This document shows positions 9,078 through 16,924 of a DNA stretch of 64,000 nt, one piece after another. Numbering within the stretch: the first letter of the stretch is position 1; every line of letters starts with the position of its first letter. The translations under genes were made by a program, and so were the position numbers. Location of the stretch: NCBI GenBank assembly GCA_963704835.1, contig CAVPHW010000020.1, positions 1 through 64,000 of the forward strand. The letters are read 5' to 3'. This DNA is from GCA-2746605 sp963704835 (GTDB taxonomy: Bacteria; Bacteroidota; Ignavibacteria; Ignavibacteriales; Melioribacteraceae). The notes below the pieces were generated by a model that was given only the letters and a program-made list of their open reading frames with translations, did no database searches and was not told the origin of the DNA.

Positions 9078-9674
9078 TTGGAAATTGCAGAACCACTAAG
9101 AGTTTTAATTGAAGAACTGAATAAACTTCCTTCAATTGGAAGAAAAACTGCTCAGAGATTAGCTCTATTTATGGTTAAAAAAGAAAAAAAAGAGATGGAA
9201 GATTTAATTAAAGCACTTACCGACCTAAAAGATAAAATAAAATTCTGTGAGAATTGCTTTAATATTTCTTCAGAAGATATTTGTACGGTTTGTACAAATC
9301 CAAAAAGAGATAGAGCATTAATTTGTGTTGTTGAAGAAGCAAGTGATGTAATTGCGATTGAAAACACAAATGAATATAGTGGACATTACCATGTTCTAGG
9401 TGGCGTACTATCACCACTTTCTGGAATTGGAGTTGAAAACCTTAAAATTAAGGAACTTTTTACCAGATTAAATTCTGAAGAAATAAGAGAAATCATTCTT
9501 GCCTTAAATCCGGATACTGAAGGTGAAACAACCTCACTTTATCTTGCAAAATTGCTGAAACCATTTGGAATTAAAGTAACAAGACTTGCAAGAGGATTAC
9601 CAATTGGCGGTGATCTTGAGTTTACCGATGAAGCTACAATTGGACGAGCTGTTTTAAACCGAATTGATATCTAA
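9078..9674 (+). CDS. recR: Recombination protein RecR
   Basis: RecR acts with RecF/RecO in loading RecA at gaps. The 198 residues show the helix-hairpin-helix LPSIGRKTAQRLALF near the N-terminus, a four-cysteine zinc finger (CENC...CTVC), and the Toprim domain starting ALICVVEEASDVIAIENT with YHVLGGVLSPLSGIG and the end segment TRLARGLPIGGDLEF. The start is TTG at 9078, one base after the ybaB stop, and the stop touches the start of the methyltransferase, so the three genes are tightly coupled. Confidence 0.97.
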   Translation: MEIAEPLRVLIEELNKLPSIGRKTAQRLALFMVKKEKKEMEDLIKALTDLKDKIKFCENCFNISSEDICTVCTNPKRDRALICVVEEASDVIAIENTNEYSGHYHVLGGVLSPLSGIGVENLKIKELFTRLNSEEIREIILALNPDTEGETTSLYLAKLLKPFGIKVTRLARGLPIGGDLEFTDEATIGRAVLNRIDI

Positions 9675-10411
9675 ATGAATAAAGAATGGTTTAAAGATTG
9701 GTTTGCTTCCAAAGAATACTTGGATGTTTATAATCATAGAGACAATAAAGATGCGCACAAGGTTATTTCGTTAATTCTTTCACAAATTGATTTGCCTACT
9801 AATGCAAATGTTTTAGATGCAGCTTGTGGTGCCGGCAGACATGCAATTAGATTGGCTGAACTTGGTTATGATGTTACTGCTTTCGATTTAAGTGAAACAA
9901 TGCTGAACATTGCAAAAAAGAATGCTGAAAAGAAAAAACTTGTTATTAACTTTTTAGTAAACGATTTAAGAGAGTTTATATTGATCAAAAATTTGATTTG
10001 GTGATTAATTTGTTTACTAGTTTTGGTTATTTCAATTCTGATGAAGAAAATTATTTGTTTGTTAAAAATGCCTACGAGATGCTAAACAAAAATGGTTATT
10101 ACGTTTTAGATTATTTGAATAAAAATTTTGTTGAATCAAATTTAATTGCCCATTCGAAAAAGAGTGTTGGGAATAAGCAAATTTTTGAAAAAAGAGTAAT
10201 AAATTCAGGTAGAGTTATAAAAGAAATCGAAATTCTTAATGAAGATCAGAAGCATAATTATGTTGAATCAGTTAAGTTATATTCTTATACTGAATTAATT
10301 GAAAAATTTGCAAAGATCGGATTTCAAAAGAGGAATGTTTTTGGTGGTTATTCCGGCAGTGAATACGATATAAATAAATCAAAAAGATGCATAATTATTT
10401 TTCGAAAATAA
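9675..10411 (+). pseudogene. Class I SAM-dependent methyltransferase, one frameshift
   Basis: The first part (to about 10000) reads MNKEWFKDWFASKEYLDVYN and the SAM-binding motif I NVLDAACGAGRHAIRLAELG with motif II TAFDLSETMLNIAKK. The frame then changes, and the second part carries FDLVINLFTSFGYF (motif IV), a Ser/Tyr-rich middle and KIGFQKRNVFGGYSG near the end. The combined 245 residues are normal for small-molecule methyltransferases found beside recR in this group. The substrate is unknown. It begins immediately after the recR stop and its end overlaps the next lipoprotein by 25 bases. The shift near 9990 is in AT-rich sequence and may be an error. Confidence 0.85.
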
Positions 10412-10980
10412 TTTTTTCAATCATCATTTTAGCTCTTCTGTTCGTTGGTTGTGATCTTGTAACAACTCGTGATGCCGAAGATCCTATTACTGGAAGATCT
10501 AGTTTTAAAGCTGCAACTACACCCGACCAATTATTCTCGAATCTCAAAAATTCTTTTGCTGAACAAGTAGAAAAAGATTACCAAAGTTGTTTTGTTGATA
10601 GTTCTTTTTTGGCAGTAAAATATAGATTTACTCCTTCTTCTGAAGCTATAGTAAAGTATAATATACTTTCGGAATGGAATCTTGATGCGGAGAAAACATA
10701 TTTTAAAAACTTGATTAATAATGTTGGCGAGAACAAACAAATTACAGTCACCTTAGAGTTTATTTCGAACTCTGTTGATGGTAGCGGTGAGAGTAGAAAT
10801 TATAATTACACTATTACTGTCCCGATAAATACAGAAGGATTGCCTTCACTATATAAAGGGAACGCCCTTTTCATAATTAATTGGGATAATAATCAATGGG
10901 TAATTACAGAATGGATTGACCATCAAACGGAAGATTACCCAAGCTGGAGTGAACTAAAAGGAAGATTTTATCTTTTTTAA
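10387..10980 (+). CDS. Lipoprotein of unknown function
   Basis: The 197-residue protein starts with a lipoprotein signal (FSIIILALLFVGCD, lipobox LFVGC) and then TTRDAEDPITGRSSFKAATT. The rest alternates aromatic and polar residues and ends in a WVITEWIDHQTEDYPSWSELKGRF segment. The nuclear-transport-factor-like style of the segments QLFSNLKNSFAEQVEKDYQSCF and NQWVITEWID is shared with the next gene, so the two are probably paralogues. I do not assign a function. It overlaps the methyltransferase end, and the next gene follows after 4 bases. Confidence 0.8.
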   Translation: MHNYFSKIIFSIIILALLFVGCDLVTTRDAEDPITGRSSFKAATTPDQLFSNLKNSFAEQVEKDYQSCFVDSSFLAVKYRFTPSSEAIVKYNILSEWNLDAEKTYFKNLINNVGENKQITVTLEFISNSVDGSGESRNYNYTITVPINTEGLPSLYKGNALFIINWDNNQWVITEWIDHQTEDYPSWSELKGRFYLF

Positions 10981-10984
10981 TCAA

Positions 10985-11497
10985 GTGAAAATTTCTAATA
11001 AAAATATTGCAGTTGTTATATTTTTAAGCCAGTTTTTTTTTCTAAGCTGTGTAAATCCCTTTGCACCTAAACTTGATGAGAATATTGGAACTGATGGATC
11101 TTTAATTAGCGACTTATCCAATATTGATGGAGTTTTTAATAATTTACAATATGCTTATGCGTTTAAGGATACAACAATTTATGGCGATATTTTAGACGAA
11201 AACTTCACTTTTTCTTACCGCGATTATGATAGGGAATTAGATGTAGCTTGGGGAAGAGACTCAGAAATGAGAGTAACTTATGGGTTATTCAATAACTCTG
11301 AGAGACTTGACTTAATTTGGAATAAAATTGTAGCCATTAGTTCAGATTCAACTAACGTTATTAGAAGTTTTAGTTTAACAATTACTTTTAATCCAACAGA
11401 TGTAATTTATATTGATGGTAAAGTAAATCTGGAGCTAGAAAAATCAGTTAAAAATAAATGGCAAATAATTACTTGGATTGATGAATCAAATTTTTAG
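10985..11497 (+). CDS. Lipoprotein of unknown function, likely paralogue of the upstream one
   Basis: The start is GTG at 10985, four bases after the previous stop. The signal ends in FFFLSC (lipobox) and the mature part begins VNPFAPKLDENIG. Like its neighbour it has an N-terminal helix region (SNIDGVFNNLQYAYAFKD), a middle with DENFTFSYRDYDRELDVAWGRDSE and a C-terminal strand KNKWQIITWIDESNF that matches the neighbour's NQWVITEWID. The 170 residues suggest one small alpha-plus-beta domain on the periplasmic face. It lies between recR-methyltransferase and ftsX in one direction. Confidence 0.8.
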   Translation: MKISNKNIAVVIFLSQFFFLSCVNPFAPKLDENIGTDGSLISDLSNIDGVFNNLQYAYAFKDTTIYGDILDENFTFSYRDYDRELDVAWGRDSEMRVTYGLFNNSERLDLIWNKIVAISSDSTNVIRSFSLTITFNPTDVIYIDGKVNLELEKSVKNKWQIITWIDESNF

Positions 11498-11540
11498 TAA
11501 TTTAACGAACAATAAAATAGACACTTAAAGAAGAACAAAT

Positions 11541-12416
11541 ATGTTTTTATACTACATTAAAGAAACTCTAGCTTCATTGTTTAAATCAAAATTGGCTTCA
11601 TTGCTGATTGTTTTAACTACAACTATTGCCATTATGTTCGTTACACTTTCTGTCGGATTGGTTGTTTTTTCTAATGTAATAAATAATCGACTTAAAGATA
11701 ATATTCAGATTAATCTTTTTATCAGTGACACAGTTTCACAATCTTCGATGAAGGATATTGAAAGTAAACTAGACCAAGACATGTATATCGCTTCCAAAAA
11801 GTTTATCAGTAAAAAAGAAGCGTTAAAAATTATGGAAGAGAAGACTGGCAAAGAATTTTTGACCGTTTTGGAATCAAATCCTTTACCAGCAATGTTTCTA
11901 GTTAAACTAACTGCCGATAGTTTGACTTCCTTTAATATTGGTCCAATTGTAGAATCATTAAAAAAGATAGATGGAATTGATGATGTGGTTTATGATTATT
12001 CATTGACTCTTAAAATTTTAAATTTCGTAAACGAATCAAAAAAAGTTATTTATGGCATTGCCTTATTTTTGGTTTTACTCTCTGTTTATTTAGTCTTCTC
12101 TAACAATAGATTATTGCTTACATCTCGGTTTGAACAATTTAATACAATGAAATTAGTTGGGGCTAAACTTAGTACAATTAAAATCCCAATTATTTTTAAC
12201 GGCATTATAATGGGAATTCTTTCTGCTGGAATTTGCATTGCAATTTACTTTTTGATGGTTCACTTTTTATCTGAAATTTACGCAACTCAAATTATTACTG
12301 ATGAATCTTATTTTATCGTTGGGTTTATAGTTCTTGTAGGAATAGTTTTAGGATTTCTTGGCAGTTTTTTATCTACCCTAAATGTTTCTTTAAAAATTAG
12401 CAAGGTCAGAAGGTAA
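11541..12416 (+). CDS. ftsX: Cell division protein FtsX (permease-like)
   Basis: FtsX pairs with the ATPase FtsE to control peptidoglycan hydrolases at the septum. The 291 residues have an N-terminal helix (KLASLLIVLTTTIAIMFVTLSVGLVVF), an extracytoplasmic domain of about 130 residues (INLFISDTVSQSSMKDIESKL...SKKEALKIMEEKTG), then three membrane helices around the motif RLLLTSRFEQFNTMKLVGA. ftsE is not adjacent, which differs from the usual ftsEX order. AAAGAAGAAC precedes the ATG. No following gene is within 200 bases, so it probably ends the operon. Confidence 0.93.
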   Translation: MFLYYIKETLASLFKSKLASLLIVLTTTIAIMFVTLSVGLVVFSNVINNRLKDNIQINLFISDTVSQSSMKDIESKLDQDMYIASKKFISKKEALKIMEEKTGKEFLTVLESNPLPAMFLVKLTADSLTSFNIGPIVESLKKIDGIDDVVYDYSLTLKILNFVNESKKVIYGIALFLVLLSVYLVFSNNRLLLTSRFEQFNTMKLVGAKLSTIKIPIIFNGIIMGILSAGICIAIYFLMVHFLSEIYATQIITDESYFIVGFIVLVGIVLGFLGSFLSTLNVSLKISKVRR

Positions 12417-12641
12417 AATTTCTATTAAGTATTCTTATCTTATTTAAATTTGCTTAAGTAGTAACTACATGTAAATTTTAGGCTCCTTATTTCAATACAT
12501 TTCAATCTGTATCAAATTGATGCACAATTCTTATGTTTTTAGCAATTTATTTGATCCACATCACAAAAATCAGATTAAAATAAGCTCTTTTGTTTGGCAT
12601 AATAATGGTCTTTACAATGTAAATCTATTGATGGAGATCAT

Positions 12642-12842
12642 ATGGTTAAGCAAAATGTGCGAGCACAAGAATTAGATGCAAAAGATATTTCTATAAGTGA
12701 ATATGAAGTTAAAAATCTTCGTCAGGTTATTTCTGAATACTTTGATAGGATTAACTCAGCTGAAATAGAGAAAATAAAATTTTACTTAGGATATGTCTAT
12801 TTTGGAGCACTTATGCTAATATCTCTTTCTTTATTTCTCTAG
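12642..12842 (+). CDS. Small single-span membrane protein, unknown
   Basis: A 66-residue frame begins at an ATG with GGAG 7 bases upstream. It has a charged N-terminal half (VRAQELDAKDISISEYEVKN) and a C-terminal hydrophobic helix (YLGYVYFGALMLISLSLFL). It stands alone between ftsX and tRNA-Gln. The family is not recognised. The good ribosome site and sensible composition support a real gene, but the short length limits certainty. A small membrane regulator or anchor is possible. Confidence 0.5.
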   Translation: MVKQNVRAQELDAKDISISEYEVKNLRQVISEYFDRINSAEIEKIKFYLGYVYFGALMLISLSLFL

Positions 12843-12973
12843 TCATTAAACTTTCATTTACTTTCCATTACATTTGCTTCCTCCTGGAATAAAATTGCAG
12901 CAAAAATCAGAGATATTTTTTATTATTTCTTACCTATATTTTATTTAATTTTGATATGAAAAGAAAATAAAAT

Positions 12974-13044
12974 TGCCCTGTAGTGTAACGGTAACACCAA
13001 GGTCTCTGACACCTTTATTTTAGGTTCGAATCCTAACGGGGCAA
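12974..13044 (+). tRNA. trnQ: tRNA-Gln (anticodon CUG)
   Basis: The cloverleaf is complete. The acceptor stem TGCCCTG pairs with CGGGGCA. The D arm holds GTGTAACGGTAAC, the anticodon stem AAGGT/ACCTT has loop CTCTGAC giving anticodon CTG, and the T arm TTAGG-TTCGAAT-CCTAA is perfect. The discriminator is A and CCA is not encoded. GatA in the same window suggests the amidation route could charge this tRNA. Confidence 0.93.
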
Positions 13045-13291
13045 CTAAAACCTCTTTTAATTTAGAAAAACTAAAATATTTCTTACTCCTTTTACTTTTA
13101 CAACTTAGCCATTTTCACTTCTTTTTAACCTAATTATTTTATAATTCTACAAATATTACCTGATTTTTATTAATTATTAGATAAAACAGTTGATTTTTAA
13201 AAATAATAATTACTAAATTTAGACTTCTATATCGATTTATTATCACTGAGATAATAAAGTTTTTTTAAAAGTAAGCAGCTCAGGGGGTTAG

Positions 13292-13669
13292 TTGGATAAT
13301 TTTAAAGATGAATTAAAAAGAATATTTCCGTTTGATAAGGCATATTTATTAATGTTACTATTTTTTATAGTGATGTTTGCTACATTAATTTATCATGAAT
13401 TACACACAGTTATTCTTGCTTTTTTCTTTATTGGTATAATTGTAATCCCACTATTGTATCAAGCTAAAATAAGGGAAATTGCTGAACTTAAGATGAAGGT
13501 TCTGTACGTAAAAACTAAATTGTCTAGCAGAATTGAAGATTTTGAAAAAATATTAAAAGACATAAAAAATATTGAAGTAAAACTTGCAATAGAACAGGTT
13601 TTGGCAGAAATTAAAATAGATAGTTTGCAAGAAGAACAAGATTTCAAGAATACTAACTTAGCTGATTAG
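13292..13669 (+). CDS. Two-span membrane protein with coiled-coil tail, unknown
   Basis: The 125-residue protein starts at TTG 13292 just after CAGGGGG. It has two adjacent membrane helices (KAYLLMLLFFIVMFATLIYH and TVILAFFFIGIIVIPLLY) and then about 65 residues of charged helix rich in Glu, Lys and Ile (REIAELKMKVLYVKTKLSSR...IKNIEVKLAIEQVLAEIK), likely a coiled coil in the cytoplasm. No family is recognised. It stands as a single gene before a Cys-rich small protein. Confidence 0.6.
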   Translation: MDNFKDELKRIFPFDKAYLLMLLFFIVMFATLIYHELHTVILAFFFIGIIVIPLLYQAKIREIAELKMKVLYVKTKLSSRIEDFEKILKDIKNIEVKLAIEQVLAEIKIDSLQEEQDFKNTNLAD

Positions 13670-13766
13670 GTTTCATTTTCATAATAATAATTGTTTTATA
13701 CATATAAATAAATACTGAATTATTAGTTAATACAAGCTATTTTCCACAAATAATTTTGGAGGGTAT

Positions 13767-13967
13767 ATGGCTGAAAATGACGATCTTTTTGATGAAAGTA
13801 CCTCTTCCACCAATTGTATTGTTAAGGGTATCTGTAACGATGAAATTGTAGTGTGTTTAGAAGATAAACATTTTTGCGAACATTTATTACATTTTGGATA
13901 CAGTAAATTTTGTCAACATCCTGATAAAAAAGAGTTTCTTTTTAATAATCAAAACTCTAATAAATAG
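13767..13967 (+). CDS. Small cysteine-rich protein, unknown
   Basis: GGAGG lies 5 bases before the ATG. The 66 residues start with an acidic stretch (MAENDDLFDESTSSTN) and contain five Cys and three His spaced CIVKGIC, VCLEDKHFCEHLLH and FCQH, suitable for binding a metal or iron-sulfur centre. There is no signal peptide, so it should be cytoplasmic. I do not recognise the family. The strong ribosome site and regular Cys/His pattern support coding. Confidence 0.6.
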   Translation: MAENDDLFDESTSSTNCIVKGICNDEIVVCLEDKHFCEHLLHFGYSKFCQHPDKKEFLFNNQNSNK

Positions 13968-14125
13968 TTTTTGTACGAAATTCTATTCTATTTCTTCTGC
14001 TCGATAATAGTTAGACTTTTTCAAATTTTTAATCAGTAATCTTGTTTGGTATTTTTTTATAAATAAATTACAATATTCATTTTAGTCAGTATATTATGTC
14101 ATTCACATAATTAAATACTTTTAAT

Positions 14126-16217
14126 ATGGATTCTTTTTATTTTGAAGAAAAGCACACAGAGTATTTAAGTTTATGCTCTAAAGAAAAATCAATCTGCTTT
14201 TTGCTTTTCAAATTAGTTGATTTTTTAGAAGAATTACTTACCCAAGAAAACGATTTACTTAAAGAAGTATTTGTTGCTGAATCTGCTTTAGACTTACTCA
14301 CATTATTAGAATTGTATTCCGCATTTGGTATAGAATTTAGTAAAACCAATAGACTATTAAATGTTATAAAAAAAACTCTCCCTCACATTTCCAATGAGTT
14401 AAACACCGAAGGATTTGTAAAAATCTTCCAAAGAATTGAGAAAGAATATGAAAATTTAGGAAGTGTGTTAAATGGCAATCAAATAATGGATTTGTTAAAC
14501 GGGGCAATTAGTTTTCCAGTAATTGAAAAATCACCCTCAACTGGTTCGTCGTACGGTAGAATTGAAAAAATTATAATCTCAATTAATCAAAATAGAAAAA
14601 CTAATAAAACTGAATTTAACATTATTCCAAGTTTACCAATTGTTGAAGAAAAATTAGATCAGCAGATTAAGACTTCATGGAATTATGCTATTAATTATGT
14701 TAACAAAAAGTATAAAAAGAAGGATCTAAAATTAGAAGTTACAATTAAGTTCATAAATAAATTGGGAATCTATGAAGGTGATTCTTTAGGAGTTGCATTA
14801 ACTGTTGGATTTATACAAGAGTTAATCAGATACTATGATTTAAGAGATGAACTAAGTTTTGGAAATAATATTATTTCAACCGGATCAATGGATGATAGTG
14901 GCAATATTCTTGAAGTTGGAAAGGAAATTATAAAAGTAAAGACAATTACAGCTTTTTATTCAGAGGCGAATATATTTACTGTGCCTCTAAACGATTTACA
15001 ATTTGCTAAATCTGCATCTTGAAAAGGAGTTGCAGAAATTTCCAATGCGCAAGTTGGAAATTGTACCTATTTCAAATATAAAGGATGTGCTAAACAGACG
15101 TGATTTAGTTCAAGAAAATAAGCAAAATATTTTAAAGTGGAGTTCAAAGAAACTACTTAAAAATAAAGCTGCGATGTTGTTAATTACTTTAATAACAATT
15201 TTCATGATTGGATTCTATTTGATCAATCAGGATAAAAATCCTGCTAATATTGTATTAATTGAACGGAAATATTTAATACAAAATAAATTGGGCAAAGTAA
15301 TTTGGACAAAAGAAACACAGCTTGGTGGTCCATTCAAATCTAATTTAAATGCTCTATGGAATAAAGTTCGTTTGTATGATATAGATGGAGATGGATTGAA
15401 TGAAGTTCTTCTATGCCAAATCAAAGATAAAATTGGTTTATATGTTTTTGACGATAACGGAAAAGAGCTGTGGAATTATGAATATGAAGGTTCATTGGAA
15501 ACAATTAATGAAAAATTTACAGGTAAATTCGCTCCGCATGGAATTATTGACACAATTCATAATAATTCAAAAATAGAACTTCTAGTTTATTTTCAGCATA
15601 ATACATATTACCCCACCGGAATAATCAAATTAGATATTTTAAGTGGCAAACAAATTAGCGAAGTGCTTTGGCATTCTGGTTCAATAGGCGGTGCAATTTT
15701 AGATGATTGGAATGGCGATGGAACAAAGGAAATAATTGCAGGTGGTGCATCTAACGGAATGAAAAGAGCTTTTTTATTTTCAATTGATCATAATAAATTA
15801 TCCGGTAAATTTCCCACATCTAAAAACTATTCTTTTTTAGACAAAGATTTGGCAGATTTTAATCATTACATTTTATTTCCACAGACAGATTACGGGGAAC
15901 TATTTTTCCCTAAATACAATGCCTTAATTGGAGCACCTACAAAGTGGGATACTCTACTATCTGTTTCAATAGGAGAAGGAAGAGCAGATTTATTCGATGC
16001 AGATTTTGGCTATGAAGTAAGGTTTGACAGAAAATTGGAACCAAAACATGTTTTAATAACAGATGCATATGTCGTAGAACGAGATAAGTTTGTAAAACAA
16101 GGTAAATTAAAATTACCATATACTGATACTAAAGAATTTTCTAATTCTATTATGAATAAAATTGAATATTGGGATGGAACGAAGTTTGTAAGATTCTTAC
16201 CAGAAAAGGAGGATTGA
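14126..16217 (+). CDS. Lon-like S16 peptidase domain joined to membrane helix and FG-GAP repeats (one frameshift)
   Basis: Two frames, 14126-15022 and 15003-16217, look like one protein of about 697 residues. The first has a helical N-terminal region (to about 130) and then a Lon proteolytic (S16) domain. In that domain GRIEKIIISI, YEGDSLGVALTVGF (with the Ser in the place of Lon's G-x-S-A-G Ser) and STGSMDDSGNILEVGKEIIK (with candidate catalytic Lys) are seen. The second frame begins with what matches the end of a Lon domain (LEKELQKFPMRKLEIVPISN), then has one membrane helix (AAMLLITLITIFMIGFYLI) and two FG-GAP-type calcium motifs, DIDGDGLNEVLL and DDWNGDGTKEIIAGG. The shift near 15010 splits the domain, so an indel is likelier than two genes. 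Confidence 0.7.
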
Positions 16218-16224
16218 TTTTACT

Positions 16225-16258
16225 AAAAAAAACCTCGAGAAGTACTTCCCTCGAGGTT
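16225..16258 (-). terminator. Terminator of the RRM gene
   Basis: A perfect 9-bp stem (AACCTCGAG / CTCGAGGTT, 16231-16239 and 16250-16258) is followed on the minus strand by a run of T. It ends the RRM transcript and sits 9 bases after the stop of the convergent S16/FG-GAP gene. Confidence 0.85.
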
Positions 16259-16283
16259 AATAGATAAAAATTTTGAACACATA

Positions 16284-16637
16284 TTACCAGCGTTTTCCAC
16301 CATCTCTATTTCCACCGCCGCTGCCACTTCTGTTTCCACCACTTCCGCCTCTATTTCCACCACCACTTTTAAATCCACCACTTCGACGTGTATCGGTTTT
16401 AGGACGAGCTTCATTCACAACTATTTTCTTTCCGCCAAGTTCATGTGCGTTTAATTCTTTTATTGCTGTCTCAGCTGCTGTTTTTTCTTTCATTTCAACA
16501 AATCCAAAACCTTTTGAGTCACCGCTGAACATATCACGAATTATTTTTACGCTTTTTAGTTCGCCATAAGTTTTAAAAAGATCTTCTAGTTCTTGATCGC
16601 TAACTTTTGAGTCAATATTACCAACAAAAATATTCAT
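16284..16637 (-). CDS. RNA-binding protein with RRM domain and Gly-rich tail
   Basis: The 117 residues hold one RNA recognition motif with RNP2 (IFVGNI, residues 3-8) and RNP1 (KGFGFVEM, about 42-49), then a Gly/Arg/Ser-rich tail (about residues 84-117) ending GGKRW, like RGG tails. Such short bacterial RRM proteins occur in cyanobacteria and Bacteroidota and are often induced by cold. The tail's repeated GGN, GGS and RSG units come from low-complexity DNA. AAGGAG lies 5-6 bases before the ATG, and a leader of well over 100 bases with alternative hairpins precedes it. Confidence 0.95.
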   Translation of the reverse strand: MNIFVGNIDSKVSDQELEDLFKTYGELKSVKIIRDMFSGDSKGFGFVEMKEKTAAETAIKELNAHELGGKKIVVNEARPKTDTRRSGGFKSGGGNRGGSGGNRSGSGGGNRDGGKRW

Positions 16638-16700
16638 TTATACTCCTTGAGTTTATTATTTAGATCTCTAAGTGAAACTCTAATTACTTTGTTACAAAAG

Positions 16701-16748
16701 CCCGCTTGAGGTATTGATTGAAAATATTAAAAAGCGAGTTATCTCAAG
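16701..16748 (-). promoter_or_regulatory. Leader region with two mutually exclusive hairpins upstream of the RRM gene
   Basis: On the minus strand CTTGAG can pair with CTCAAG (16743-16748 with 16705-16710). CTCGCTT can instead pair with AAGCGGG (16732-16738 with 16701-16707). The two pairings share bases 16705-16707, so only one can fully form. This is the arrangement of a switching leader, but it could be chance in a 280-base gap. Confidence 0.3.
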
Positions 16749-16876
16749 GGAATTACTAGATGAATAATTCTCTCAAAAGAGTAATTAATAGCTAATTAAA
16801 AGATACTTAGACTAATTGTTGCACAAATATACAATAAAATCCTGAATGAAAGAATTATTTGTAGAATTTAAGAATT

Positions 16877-16904
16877 ACAGGAGATGCACTAAAACATCTC
16901 CTGT
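16877..16904 (-). terminator. Hairpin downstream of 5'-nucleotidase gene
   Basis: A perfect 10-bp stem (ACAGGAGATG / CATCTCCTGT) with an 8-base loop starts about 20 bases after the stop of the minus-strand nucleotidase gene. It is followed by AT-rich sequence without a clean T run, so termination may be partial. Confidence 0.6.
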
Positions 16905-16924
16905 GGTCAGAAACAAATTGTAAA

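Noticed and set aside
15003..15022. Programmed +1 frameshift within the S16/FG-GAP gene
   Set aside because: The site (TCT TGA) lacks the slippery CTT-TGA arrangement of prfB-type shifts, and single-base errors are frequent in this window.
16284..16637. Simple-repeat expansion in the Gly-rich tail as a separate repeat element
   Set aside because: The repetition encodes the RGG-like tail of an RRM protein and has no copy elsewhere, so it is protein low complexity.
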